Assembly (NCBI GenBank): GCA_963573305.1
Contig: OY754339.1
Location: forward strand, 9,099,941-9,163,940
Reading direction: 5' to 3'
Source: Pyrrhosoma nymphula
Lineage: Eukaryota > Arthropoda > Insecta > Odonata > Coenagrionidae
Length of the DNA stretch: 64,000 nucleotides
In this document: positions 47,625 to 58,319 of the stretch, piece by piece
Numbering within the stretch: the first letter of the stretch is position 1
Layout of the letters: every line of letters begins with the position of its first letter
Made by a program: the position numbers and the translations under genes
Notes under the pieces: model-generated
Told to the model about the DNA's origin: nothing
The model's database searches: none
What the model saw: only the letters and a program-made list of their open reading frames with translations

Positions 47625-47690
47625 CGTAGAAGTCACTGGAAATAAATTGGCCCGGACCGGGAATCGGACCACCGACGTTTGGCTTTCTTG
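47625..47690 (-). mobile_element. SINE A fragment (reverse, head-to-head with the next copy)
   Basis: On the minus strand, CGGTGGTCCGATTCCCGGTC is a tRNA-like B box followed by CGGGCCAATTTATT. It faces the plus-strand copy that starts four bases downstream. Confidence 0.5.
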
Positions 47691-47693
47691 CTT

Positions 47694-47860
47694 GGAATTA
47701 GGAATCCTGGGTAGCATAGTGGTCTGTGCATTGACCCGGAACACCAAAGGTCTGTGGTACGATTCCCAGTTTAGGCCGATTTTTTCCCGTGTCAATTTCT
47801 ACGTATTTCACTGCCGTATTTGCGGAAGGCATGAATATCTTCCTACTTGTTTACGAGATT
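47694..47860 (+). mobile_element. SINE A copy
   Basis: A box in CTGGGTAGCATAGTGGTCTG, B box in GTGGTACGATTCCCAGTTTA, body GGCCGATTTTTTCCCGTGTC and a downstream GCCGTATTTGCGG. The same order is seen at 59049-59150. Confidence 0.7.
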
Positions 47861-48087
47861 ATAACTCTCCCTGTCGATGGTCACCTGGTTGATCGAAATA
47901 CAAGCATAAGAGTCTAATTTCCTCTGATGTTATTGACGTTTTTGGATTAATATCCGAATTAGATTATGTTTCCCTGCTTGGGTTGTTTGGTTTTCTCATC
48001 TACCTTCTCCATCTTGCTTTATCTTTCGCTTCTTCTGTCACCATTCCACTCTCCTTCATGTTCCTCAACACACAATCATTCCTACTT
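47861..48087. other. Spacer
   Basis: Nothing was recognised. Confidence 0.3.
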
Positions 48088-48378
48088 ATCTTGGGTTTAT
48101 CTCGAGAGGGCATGAAAATTCACGAATGCTCCAATACAAGTGGCCACACTAAACCGTCCGTAGCTGACTCGGAAAGAAGGTTAGCCAAGAATATTTTACA
48201 AAATAATTTTGCCAATATATATATTACCGTCCGGCACGGGACGACCACTTCGAAGTCGTCGTCAGAGCATTTGTTGGCAAAATGTCTTTTCGACTCAGCT
48301 CCGGCCGATGTAGTGTGGCTATTTGTGTTGGAGCCGGTCGCCATTCGTGAATTTTCGTCCCTTCTCGGGATAAATCGC
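48088..48378. repeat. Large palindrome with CTGACGA core near its centre
   Basis: Arms at about 48088-48190 and 48265-48378 are inverted copies, sharing GAAAATTCACGAATG and a GCCACACTA word. In the centre, on the minus strand, CTGACGA (48265-48259) is followed by the hairpin CGACTTCGAAGTGGTCG and then TCCCGTG where other loci have GAAAC. Flanking TTTTGCCAA and TTGGCAAAA could pair around it. Open frames across it (47983-48477 +, 48120-48424 -) are artefacts of symmetry. Confidence 0.55.
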
Positions 48379-49464
48379 TTGAAGCTCCCTTGCAATAAGA
48401 ATTTCGTTGCCGAGCAAAAAGCACGTGTTTATTCCATATTCTTCTCTTCTTTCTCTTTTCCTCCCTCTTCCAATTAGCAAAGCATCATTTAATCTTCGTC
48501 TAAACTGCCTAAGTCCATGTCTTAACCTTAACCGCGATTTAATTAGAGGCAGTAAACAGTCGTTTGTGTTTTGTTTCTCTACGCTGAGCGCGTATGAAAC
48601 AGAATTTTCGTCGCAGCGTAGCCTCTACCCAGCGGAGCCGATTCCTGTCGGTGGCCTAGCATTAAGGTAGTTTGAGCGATATAACACTTCACCTAGAATT
48701 TTACCTCATTTTAAAGAAAAAGACCTGCCATCCTTCTAATAATTTCAAAATATTAACCCCTTGCCGAACTAATTTTCGAGAAATTTGTATAAAAATACAA
48801 TCTTTTTTCATTGGATAGAATACGCATGTGCGCTCTAAAAGGAGAATATTGAAGAAATTTGGAGTTTCTAACACCTAGATTTCCTCAAAAAGCAAACGGT
48901 GTGTAGTTTTTAGGTTTACTCAATTATTTATTTAGATTTATCAATTACTTACCGCAGTAATTTTTTTTACAGTATATCAAAAAAAACATTCTATTTAGAA
49001 TGCGACTTCACCGTGCGCCGTGAAAAAATGAGTCAAGTTAGAGACTTGTGTGGTTATATTTATTAAATTACTGAGAATTTTTGCCATATTTATCTATGTT
49101 TTTGCAGCATTAATATTACAATATTTACTTCATACTTCTCACGGAAACAGAAATTAAAAAAATAAAATTCGAATACTCCATTATGACTAGGGAACTATCT
49201 CGCTCAAGGTACCTTAAGGAAACATGAAGAGCAGGGAGAGGGACGAAGGGAAGATTTGACGAATGAGGTCCATTGACGGAACATGATCCGTGGCGTGGAT
49301 GGAGTTTGGCGTGGGTATGAAGCCGTGGCACGGGGGAGGGGGGTTGGCAAGGGAATGGTTCCATCTTACAGGAAGGGGGAGTGTGAGAGTGCAGTGGAGG
49401 GGATGGGAGGAACATACTGAAATTTGGGAAGATATGACGAAAGATAAGTTTATAAATTGGAAAA
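48379..49464. other. Spacer
   Basis: No gene was recognised. A long minus-strand open frame, 49125-49919, covers part of it and was rejected as a gene. Confidence 0.4.
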
Positions 49465-49540
49465 GCATGGACAACGAAACAAAAACATAGATTCCTATCC
49501 TGTGCATGGGGAAGATAGTGAATAAACATGTTTAAATGAT
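49465..49540 (+). repeat. Dispersed repeat G, partial copy
   Basis: GCATGGACAACGAAACAAAA and CATGGGGAAGATAGTGAATA match 25655-25725. It diverges after ACATGTTT. Confidence 0.6.
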
Positions 49541-49730
49541 TACAAGGTATAAAATTCTCCAATGGCCGTAATAAATTGGCACCACTCGTCAAAAATACTC
49601 CACAATTGCTGCGTTGGTTTGCGGGAAAACATGGGGAGAAATCCACGCCAGTGACCAACCACAACCTCTCGGCCAGAAAACCCCTGTGGTGGTTTACGGG
49701 AATGTTACTTCCTCGCCAGTGACAACCACA

Positions 49731-49905
49731 GACACACACGATCAACCCGAATAGGGATACTTCGCTGGGCTTATGAGACCCTGCTAAGGATGCCAATGGG
49801 TTATGAAGACACACACACTCAACCCAAAGAGGGATTCTTTGCTGGGCTAATGGGACCCAACTAAGGATGCCTGGGTTATGAACACAAACACACTCACAAG
49901 CACTC
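49731..49905. repeat. 74-77-bp tandem repeat, about 2.3 copies
   Basis: Each unit starts GACACACAC-TCAACCC, continues AGGGAT-CTTTGCTGGGC, then CTAAGGATGCC and GGGTTATGAA. Units start at 49731, 49808 and 49882; the third is partial. Confidence 0.8.
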
Positions 49906-50012
49906 AAGAACTCACTCACTCACACACTCAACGGGCCCAACTTTTGGGAGAAACTAGCTCAAAAGAGCGTAGTCAAAAAACGGCACAAAACAAGAAAAGA
50001 CGAGGGTGTGCG
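49906..50012. other. Spacer
   Basis: CACTCACTCACACACTCA simple sequence, then unremarkable. Confidence 0.3.
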
Positions 50013-50055
50013 TCGGATACGCGTATTTCGGCCACAAGGTGGCCCTCTTCAGCGA
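50013..50055 (-). ncRNA. Hammerhead-ribozyme-like motif
   Basis: Read on the minus strand: TCG, CTGAAGA (50052-50046), G, GGCCAC-CTT-GTGGCC, GAA, ATAC-GC-GTAT, C, CGA. In hammerhead terms this supplies stem I (UCG/CGA, 3 bp), the core CUGANGA, stem II of 6 bp, GAA, stem III (AUAC/GUAU) and the cleavage triplet AUC. The one departure is an extra G beside stem II, which could be a bulge. It is not known to be active. Self-cleaving motifs of this sort are known in Penelope-like element terminal repeats; no RT of that type was found here. Confidence 0.4.
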
Positions 50056-50285
50056 ACTGAAGGGAGAAATCACTTGCAACGCAAGGTTGTAAGTCTTAGT
50101 TTTATGTTTAGTAAGTTTCATGTTTATATGAGAAAAAATTACTGGGAGTATTATTGATACTCCCGTCGCATCTTTATTTAGTGAATATGAAATTACGTAC
50201 GTTATTCTCGTTATTGGGAGATTCTTTTGTTTTGTTTGTCAGAAAGAAATTTGAAATTGAAAGAAAGAAAATTGCGCTATACATG
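50056..50285. other. Spacer
   Basis: Nothing was recognised. Confidence 0.3.
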
Positions 50286-50395
50286 TTGAATAAAAAGGTA
50301 ACAACTTCGTTTATTCCACATTAGGTCCTACAACCTAGGACAAACTAATGAGGAAAAAAAACAAATTTGTTACTTTTTTATTCAAAATGAATAGC
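50286..50395. repeat. Near-perfect palindrome (110 bp)
   Basis: TTGAATAAAAAGGTAACAA at the left and its inverse at the right bound a palindrome whose centre is TAGGTCCTA-CAACC-TAGGACAAA. Arms are about 50 bp with few mismatches. It is only 230 bp from the hammerhead-like motif and may belong to the same element. Confidence 0.6.
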
Positions 50396-50488
50396 AAATT
50401 CAAAAAAGTTACGCCGGAAGCCACCAACTTTACGTTATACATAACATTTATTCATTGAAATCATTAATACAAATGACTAACCTATGAA
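50396..50488. other. Spacer
   Basis: Nothing was recognised. Confidence 0.3.
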
Positions 50489-51856
50489 CAATTGGGTATT
50501 TTCCACGTATTTCAAACTATCGATATTCTGATTCAGTTACTTGAACTTATTGCATTGGTTAAAAATTTTCTTATCAAATTGTATGAATTTCGGTTTTAAA
50601 AGCTAAATAAAGTAGAAGGTTACGAAAGCTCCCGAGCACACTCCGAAAACAACCGAATGGCCTGTGACGTCATTTTCGCTGTTTACATTTAGACCCCGGC
50701 GTTTCCTTATGCTTACCGTGGAAACAAATGCGGCGAAATTAGTTTTTGACGTTTTCACGTTTCTATATATGCCTTTAAATGGCATCTAAGTAAGGGATAT
50801 AGATGGTATTTTGTACCACAATGTATAAATACATCGGTTGAAACACCGAACAAGTAATTTATTCACGCAATCACGACATTGAATGATTGAAATTTCTTCC
50901 TTGGATTTCTCAATGTCCACTCGTAAAAATATATGCTTTACTCTGTACTTCGTGTTCCGGACATATTCTTGCAATGACTGAGCACAGTGGTCCATCTATC
51001 TTTACTTGGACTTATCCTATAGCATTATCACCATAACTCTCACGAGAAGAATTATAATATAACAACACTTAAATTAAACTTTGAATAGACATTTAGGGTA
51101 TGAGAATCTATTTTCAGGCATTTCTACAGCAGATAAGTCACTTCTAGAAACCTCCTCTACAGACAATCACTAATTACCAAATAAAAAATTAACGTTTTAG
51201 GTGTGTCGAGTATTGGCAGCGAAAACATTTGGCGAGTACTGTGTTATGTTCATATGTCACTAAGATACTGTTTGTTTACTGTTGCATGGACTGATATGGA
51301 CTTCGATAAAGAAAGAAGTATCATAATGATTATGAGTGTATTGGAAAAACAGTTAATAAAGTTCATACACCAAATACATAATTATATTGTTCAAAAATGA
51401 TATAAATTAGTAATGACGATTTTAAAAGCAAACTTTAGGCTTACATTTTTTGGACTAAAGCTCAACGAATTACCACAGCATTCAATCGCTCGTCCTTCTT
51501 CATTAAAACGCCTACCATAAACATATCCACTTTGGGTAAATGTGGTTTTAATAAAACCATTGCACGTCATAGTCTTTGTTTTCAATGAAAAATCTTTAAA
51601 TATACGGTAGATCTTCTACAGTTACTACTTTCTCCCTCACATCCGTCTATCGCTTAGCGAAAATGACGTCAAGCCAATCAGATTTCGTTTCGCAGCGGCG
51701 TAAAAAAAATTGAAATTTCGACTATTTTAATCTTAAATATCTCAATTAATATTGAATCAATTTTAAAACTACTTTCACTCCGCAAGCTTGTTCGAGTTTA
51801 AGTATCATATAAAGATCCGTAAACTTAAATTTAAAATTTTGGAAAATACCCAATTG
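50489..51856. mobile_element. DNA transposon remnant with terminal and subterminal inverted repeats (1.37 kb)
   Basis: Perfect 16-bp inverted ends, CAATTGGGTATTTTCC, lie at 50489-50504 and 51841-51856. A second perfect inverted pair, TGACGTCATTTTCGCT, lies inside at about 50666-50681 and 51657-51672, about 160-185 bp from each end. Several 60-70-residue frames inside (50603-50785 -, 50786-50995 -, 51203-51400 +, 51391-51585 -) match nothing I know. No target duplication is clear. It could be an internally deleted transposon. Confidence 0.65.
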
Positions 51857-52249
51857 GTCGATGATAACTAATATTTTCTGCTTTCCAATATTAGTTTTAT
51901 ATTTTGTGTGTTATTACCACATAAATGACGTTCTCAGCTCTCCGTAGACACCTCAATCTCTAAAATCGACCTACTCGTCCCGGAGATACAACTGAACTGA
52001 GCGTACGCAGTGCCCAAATTAAGACCCCCTACGCGCAGCGCTGTGACGTCTCCTCGCAACCCTCCCTCCGCTACTGACAAACTATTTCCGGTAGTCGACA
52101 AAACGGGCTATCAAGTCATAGTTTTAGATATTCTATAATCCGTATAGTTTTTGCACACGAGGCCCTCGAAAGTACACAATCATTGGTCGCAGCAAAATTT
52201 TACGTAACACCGAGAACAAACCATAAGATGTTCATTCAAACTCACATCA
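51857..52249. other. Spacer
   Basis: A short GC-rich stretch with TACGCGCAGCGCTGTGACGTC lies at 52030-52055. Nothing was recognised. Confidence 0.35.
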
Positions 52250-52430
52250 AAATTTATTTCCAAGCTTATTAGCGAGTATGAGACATGTGATGTCATCAAT
52301 TGTGATGTTTCATTTTTAACTGCTGTGTTCTAATGCCTCATTTTTTTCCCCAATTGCATCGGGTGGTCGGCATCGGTTGAGGACAAACGTTGTCGGTACT
52401 TTACTAATCTAGAGCTATAATGACAGAGTA
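52250..52430 (+). repeat. Dispersed repeat G, uninterrupted copy
   Basis: It holds ATTAGCGAGTATGAGACATG, GTGTTCTAATGCCTCA and GGTCGGCATCGGTTGAGGAC without the 474-bp hAT insertion seen in the 25.8 kb copy. Confidence 0.65.
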
Positions 52431-53406
52431 CTGAGGGCTACAGGGGTTGGTGAAGGAGTGTCCCGCATCCACTACTCACATCTTACGCAGGTTACGGCTG
52501 ACGTTGGTTACATTTTGCAATGAAAACCCCAGTTAGCGCCATTCGCGGTTGGATTTATAACAACGGTCGGCTGGCCTTAGTTGGCGGGTTACGAGAGTGT
52601 TATTACAATACATTATTATTTTACAAGAAATACCACCGGGTCGCAGCGGGAACGCTAGTCATTTATGCTTCTGGTAAGCGTAAGAGTTGTCTCTGTTGCC
52701 TTCATCGACGAATGTCTTATTCCCTGACGAGCTGCAGACGGAGAAAGTACCCTAATTCTTGAACACTAGCTTATTAGCGCAATCACTAATCTCTCCATCA
52801 TTTTCCGTAAAAAAAAATTCATTCGTAATTTCTCTGTATGCCAATCATGGTTCCAAGAAGGGTTTTCGTTATGCTGATTTAAATATTCCCTTTGGGACGC
52901 TTTATGTTTACCCAGAATTTTCTATCTAGTGTATGATGAACGAAGTGGAAACAAGGCATTGCGGAAAACGTGAGTGAAGGGAAGGAATATGCTAGTGAAG
53001 GGAGAATCAACCAGGATCTATTGAATGGATTGAAGATAGAATCTTCCCTATTTTCAAGTTCGTTTTTAAGGTGGTTCCGACGGGTTAAAAATGACCTGAA
53101 TGCTATTTAATCAAAATTCTGGACACTTATAGAAACGCGTATCCTTTCAAAACTGTTAACAATATTTTGGGATTTCCTGCATCTGGATCTTAAAATTTCA
53201 ACAATTTGTTCTCCTATTCCGGAGACCTCCTTATGGCTGATGAATGGCTCATCATTCATTTGTCCTGAAAACGACTTCGGCGAATGAGAAGAACCGTTGG
53301 CGTATAAAAATCCAGGTGCGGGTAATAAAAAAAGACGGAACAGTACTTTAGAAATTTGGATCGCAAAAGTTTCAACTATTTAAGACGTTTCCGTGGTTTA
53401 AAATGA
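52431..53406. other. Spacer
   Basis: No gene or element was recognised. An 80-residue open frame at 52520-52762 has no motif. Confidence 0.4.
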
Positions 53407-53414
53407 ACAAATAC

Positions 53415-54435
53415 CATAGTTGGGATTAACGATTAAAAATAACGATTAAAATCAATCGTTAAAAATGTAGTTAACTATTTAACTTTACCGTTACGTTTTA
53501 GAAAAGTTTTCCTTTAATCGTTAAAACTACACATTAACTGATACAAAACTAACTTCAGTTAATTTTTTTCGTTAATTTTCGGAAAATTGTTTTTTGGCGA
53601 ACCTGTTCGAATTTGAGCGCAAAGCTTACCCAACAGATAAAGGGGAAAATAAAACGGTATCTAATAATGGAATATATCTGTGTAGTTGTGCAAGAATTCA
53701 ATGAATAGGCCCAGACGAACACATCCAAAGAAAATCGGGAATGAGTAGAGTGACCGCCTAAGTATAGGAACGGCGAAAACGAATCTCGAAAAAACTCAGA
53801 TGAAAAAACACGAGACCACTCAAAGACCATGTCCTCGAGGGCACGATTGCCTTACTCGGTGATATCGTGTCATAAATACTACATAGTTGAACACGAGAAA
53901 GGGGGTCACCAAAAAGCCTATGACGGGTTACGAGGTGGACAGGTTCATTCAAAGTAACGTATCTGTAAAATGCGTCAGTTTACGCATGACTTACTCGGCG
54001 ACATCCCGTCGTAAGCGATTGAGTGGAGTGACCGCAAAAATTTGTCGACCAGGACGGATGGCCGATATATAATTTTGAAATGAGAATGTTACTAAGGTTT
54101 TAAGGAGCCTTAAAGAGCTGGAGGGACAAAAAAAACCGACCCAGGTCGGGCGACACAGCTGACTAAGGTTTTTTTACTTTTTAAGTAAAATTTAAATATT
54201 TTTTTCATGAATTTGAAGTTTGTATTTATTTTATCCCAATTGCGAAAAATACCTTTTAAAAGTTTCTTAAAAGTAACTAAAAAGTAACTTTTAACGTAAA
54301 AGTAACTTTTATTAACTTTAATTTTAATCAGTTACTTTTTAAGTAAAGTGACTGAAAACTTAAACTAGTTACTTTTTACAGAGATTAACTTTAACTTTAA
54401 TCAGTTAATTATTTTTGATAACTTTCCCAACTATG
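53415..54435. mobile_element. Non-autonomous hAT-like element (1,021 bp) with subterminal repeats
   Basis: Inverted ends CATAGTTGGGA (11 bp, perfect) are flanked by ACAAATAC (53407-53414) and AAAAATAC (54436-54443), an 8-bp target duplication with one mismatch. Both ends are rich in short AACGATTAAA or AAGTAACTTTTA words in mixed orientation, as in Tol2-like hAT elements. The interior has two diverged units, each with a CTTACTCGG(T/C)GA and a GG(G/A)GT(C/G)ACC word. No transposase frame was found. Confidence 0.7.
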
Positions 54436-54443
54436 AAAAATAC

Positions 54444-54794
54444 ATAGCTTTCCACGCTATTTGGTTTGCAAATTATATTCAATATATTACATGAGGTCAA
54501 ATGCGAATATGTACCTAATAAAAATAAAGCATATTTCCACTTACTCATTTTTTCAGTTATCAGTGAATTGATCTGAATAATTGAAGTCAAATAGACGTTA
54601 ATCCAATAGAATATGCTCTGCAGTCGGATACTAAACATAAAACATAACATAAAAAACATAAAAAAACATATTCGTCGATTGGTTTGCATATGTTGCAATT
54701 TAATTTTGTATTATTAAAGCTAAGGTAGTTTTTCAGTTATAGTAGTATTTATTTAGCAATTTTTTAGTAATTCAAACAAAGATAATATTCACTG
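54444..54794. other. AT-rich spacer
   Basis: Nothing was recognised. Confidence 0.35.
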
Positions 54795-54895
54795 TTACCG
54801 GAGTTTACGAAAACTCGGATAAAATAATTATCCCAGTAATCTGTGGAACGTGTTTCACCGACGTCATTATTATCCGAGTTTTCGAAAACCAAGTT
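54795..54895. repeat. Small fold-back element (AAAACTCGGATAA ends)
   Basis: GTTTACGAAAACTCGGATAA and, inverted, TTATCCGAGTTTTCGAAAAC face each other about 40 bp apart. Probably a MITE; no target duplication is evident. Confidence 0.5.
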
Positions 54896-55194
54896 TATTG
54901 AAAGAAATCCTTAGGATATTAAACTTTTCATACTTCTCTCGTCAGGAAAATGAAAGACGGTATCCATCCGCATCAATCCGCTTAGATACCATTTGTTACT
55001 ATTCTTACTTATAGGATTTTTTGTGAATATACGGTTGGGGTGTATTGAGTGTATTCTAGGTATCCCACAAGCATCACTTTAAAAGTAGCAATGAGTAGCG
55101 GAAACATGACTCTTAAGAATAATATGAGGAATTTATACCTTGCTTTGATTCATATGATAGCGGTAAAACTCCTCAAAGAATGGACAGAAATGTC
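54896..55194. other. Spacer
   Basis: Nothing was recognised. Confidence 0.3.
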
Positions 55195-55425
55195 ACTTGA
55201 CATTCCTTACCCCGATTCATTTGTTGGATGTGGAGGCAACCGACGACTGAAGTCTATTGCATCATTTAGAACATGTGGGTAGGTTGGTAAGGGAAGAATT
55301 TTCTGTGTAACGGAGGAGGTGTGGAGAAAAACCCAGTGGCATTGGCATTGGCTTACTCCGATTGTCGACAGGTGCCATTGTGACGACAGTTTTACGTCCA
55401 ATCGGACAGAACCTCATATGATCGG
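55195..55425 (-). mobile_element. SINE C copy (reverse)
   Basis: On the minus strand: CCGATTGGACGTAAAACTGT, then GGGTTTTTCTCCACACC, CCTCCGTTACACAG and CTTCCCTTACCAACCTACCC. This follows the order of the plus-strand copies at 13215 and 32000. The promoter end is poorly preserved. Confidence 0.6.
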
Positions 55426-56705
55426 AATCGGAATAGGGATCGGAATTTCACTGAAAAATCTTTGTCATTGTCGTTTTTCGAACACAGACCTTTAGGATGG
55501 GAGGTCAGTACTCTATTCACCTCACCAAATCGATTTGTCTATTTCCTTTGATATATTCCAGCCATTGAGTTGGCATTTAAATGAAAAAACAATATGAAAA
55601 TGCTCCAAGATTAGGTTATTGCTGATTTAAAATTCATCCCTTTCTTCATTTTCATCAACAAAGAAAGGTCGCTGGTGTATTTATTAGATTAAAGGTAGAC
55701 AATTTAAATTGATGTGGGGCACTTATTTAATGAGTGTTAATGAAATCACCCTGTTACTAATTTAAATTTTTGAAATCTCTGCTTATGAGTTGGTATCGAA
55801 AGATTTTTTTATAAAAAAAGAATACTTACTTTTTACTTTGGATTGTATTTTCTCTCTCTTTGATTCTGAAAGGAAGACCTGCCGAAATATTAATGGAACC
55901 TTTTTACTCTTCTTGCTTTTTTTCAATGTCAGTATCAAACGCAATGCCAGGTCTTTTGTAACTTTCGCTTATCTCAATTTCAAATACTCTCTCTGCGCTT
56001 GATAACATTGACATTCTGTAGAATCTTGGAAAACTTTCTTCTTCTGGTTCTTTTTTTTAAACTCTTAACTAATCTGGAGAACGTGCTTTTGATTTTATTA
56101 ATTACTTAAATTTACCCTTACAGACAGGGCTACTATTATTTGCTATATGTTTTAATTTTGGTTACGCAAATTTGAAATTATTACTTTATGAGACTTTTTT
56201 TACTTTTTCCGACTACTAATTTCATCAACCCAATATCTTATGAGATTAACCCGTGTATTCATTCCATTGGGCCTTCGCGAATGATTTTAATTGAAAATTC
56301 CTCTTACCAATTCTAATTTTAAGCGTGTCATTACTCCATTTTTTATCAACACCTTTGCTAATTGCCTTTGCTCAAGCTCATTTATTTCCACATTTATTGT
56401 TTTTAATTTCAAACACATGACGACATATTGGCCAAATTTTATTTTTTTTTCTGGTTCACGTTAATCGCAAGATGACGCAAAAATGTCGATCTTTTGATGT
56501 TAACTGACCGTTTGAATTTAGTATAACACACTTTTGGTCAATTGGCATGAAGTAATTCATCTAACTGTATGTTTGTTATTTAGGTGGACCCTTCGTACTT
56601 ATCCAGGTGTGTCCCGGACGTTTTGTGGCCGTTGCTGGTCACTTTATCTAAGGGAATGAGGGATTTGTCGAGTTGGGGGGGTTTATATGTGTGTGAAGGT
56701 CCCCT
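55426..56705. other. AT-rich spacer
   Basis: No gene or element was recognised. Confidence 0.4.
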
Positions 56706-57065
56706 GAAGAATCGCTCACTAGAATATTTTTCCAGGTAAAAAGGACTACTTACACATGCATAAATTAGAGTCAAAAGTCGGTCCTGTTAGGATAGTAACT
56801 TTGGGTATATCACTAGCAGTCTGTAAAATTGCCACGCAAGGGAAATGATTCCCTTGACTTTAGCTCGGGAAGGCGCGAGGGGGGGGGGGGATGGGAATGA
56901 TGGTCGCAGGACGAGGAATCAGCTGACTGCGGCCCGCGCGCACCCGGCGCGGAGTTATGTGTGGGGCGCGCAGCAATAGCCCTCGCTAAAATATTTTATC
57001 TGTGGAAAACGGTTGCACATACGTAAAAATGGAGTGAATTTTGATCCTACATTTCTGTAACTTGG
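56706..57065. repeat. Diverged direct repeat flanking a GC-rich island
   Basis: A unit of about 90-105 bp at 56711-56815 and again at 56985-57065 shares AATATTTT, TACACATGCATAAA/GCACATACGTAAAA and a GATCCTACATTTCTGTAACTT-like end. The roughly 170 bp between includes a 12-base G run (56879-56890), a palindrome AAGGGAAATGATTCCCTT and a CGCGCGCACCCGGCGCGG stretch. Could be LTR-like or satellite units. Confidence 0.45.
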
Positions 57066-57494
57066 TGCGTTACCCTTAAAAGTTATGTTTTTTTCCTCCA
57101 ATTGGGAAAATTGAACGTCATTGCATTTATGCCTCTTGAGTGATCTCTAAATGTTAACTAATCGAGCCGATTTTTTCTAGGATATCCTTTCTTTACTCGA
57201 TAGTATAATTTGAGAGGTTGGAATTGAAAATACGAGAAAAAATTAAAAATAAGCCACACCCTAATGAATATGCTTCAAATCTAATCGTATATTTTTTCTA
57301 TTAGAATAGTTCCTAATGTCTCTCCCAGAGTGATGATAGTATTGTGATATATGCATGCAACAAAAAGATCAAAGCTCTCCGTATTTTCTCTAATAGGTCT
57401 GTCCATCACTGCAGGAGGTTTGGTTACTCTTGAACTTTGCCAATAAAATCAATTAGGATGACTTTGTTAAAACATGTTACAAACAAACAGATAC
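57066..57494. other. Spacer
   Basis: Nothing was recognised. Confidence 0.35.
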
Positions 57495-57625
57495 GAATTT
57501 TAAGGATACTGGGACTAACTATGGTGTTACCTTTACAGAGTCTCCCGTAGGTGCACACTAGTTACACTAGTGCACCTGAATGATCAAACTTTATCAATGT
57601 GCGAACATCTCTTGGAGTTCCATGT
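57495..57625 (-). mobile_element. SINE B 3' fragment (reverse), with inner palindrome
   Basis: GGTGTTACCTTTACAGAGTC and CCCGTAGGTGCAC match 40045 and 7880. The next bases form a local palindrome, GTGCACACTAGT-T-ACACTAGTGCAC, which replaces the usual sequence. Confidence 0.55.
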
Positions 57626-58149
57626 TTAACCTCGTGGATGGTGGCGCTATTTGCACGCTTTGTACTGCTTCTGTAACATTATATGTCCGGCAGTCCTGAG
57701 AACTTGTTTCTCTAAAACCCCACAAAAATATACAGGGGAGGAGTACGCCTCTGTAGCTTAATTAACGCATTTTTGGCCAAAGATGCAAAACGCACCATTT
57801 TTGTTTTAGTTAATCACAACTTAATTAATAAGAATTCTCGACATTTTATTAAATGTATCCTTTTATGAGATAATGAACTTAATATTCAAGGTGTTTTATT
57901 TGTGATTCTAATGAACGTCCTTTGGTTATTGCTTTTTAAGTTTGCTGAAATTCAGGTTCAATGAAGGGTGATTAAATATTTCTTAAAATAAATATGATAA
58001 TGAACATGTATTAATAATTAAAAGTACCCAAAATATAGTACTGATAATCCAACGTCACATTATGATTCATTCAATCATTTATTTTTTCATTAAATAAAAC
58101 ACTTTGTTAGTTGAATATATTGGTGCGTTTTCGCACCTTTTGGCGAGAG
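57626..58149. other. Spacer
   Basis: Nothing was recognised. Confidence 0.35.
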
Positions 58150-58250
58150 CAAGGTCTAGCAGCAGACAGAAGGCTGAAGCACTTGGCTAATACATTCGGC
58201 GCGATATCGAGGGGTTCGGGTTCGAATCACAGTTAAAAATAAATTCAGAA
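58150..58250 (+). mobile_element. SINE B head fragment
   Basis: CATTCGGCGCGATATCGAGG and a B box in TTCGGGTTCGAATCAC. The downstream AATGATTTTT part is altered. Confidence 0.5.
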
Positions 58251-58319
58251 GATGATAAATCCTTGGAGTGGCGCTGAAAGGCTTCTGGTACATATATCTT
58301 ATTTATAATTTAATTCGGA

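Noticed and set aside
47983..48477. 164-residue open frame and antisense partners
   Set aside because: The frames cross a 300-bp palindrome; symmetry makes both strands open. No motif was found.
49125..49919. 264-residue open frame on the minus strand
   Set aside because: It runs through the 74-77-bp tandem repeat, a fragment of dispersed repeat G and simple CACTCA sequence. It has no domain and an odd composition, so it is chance.
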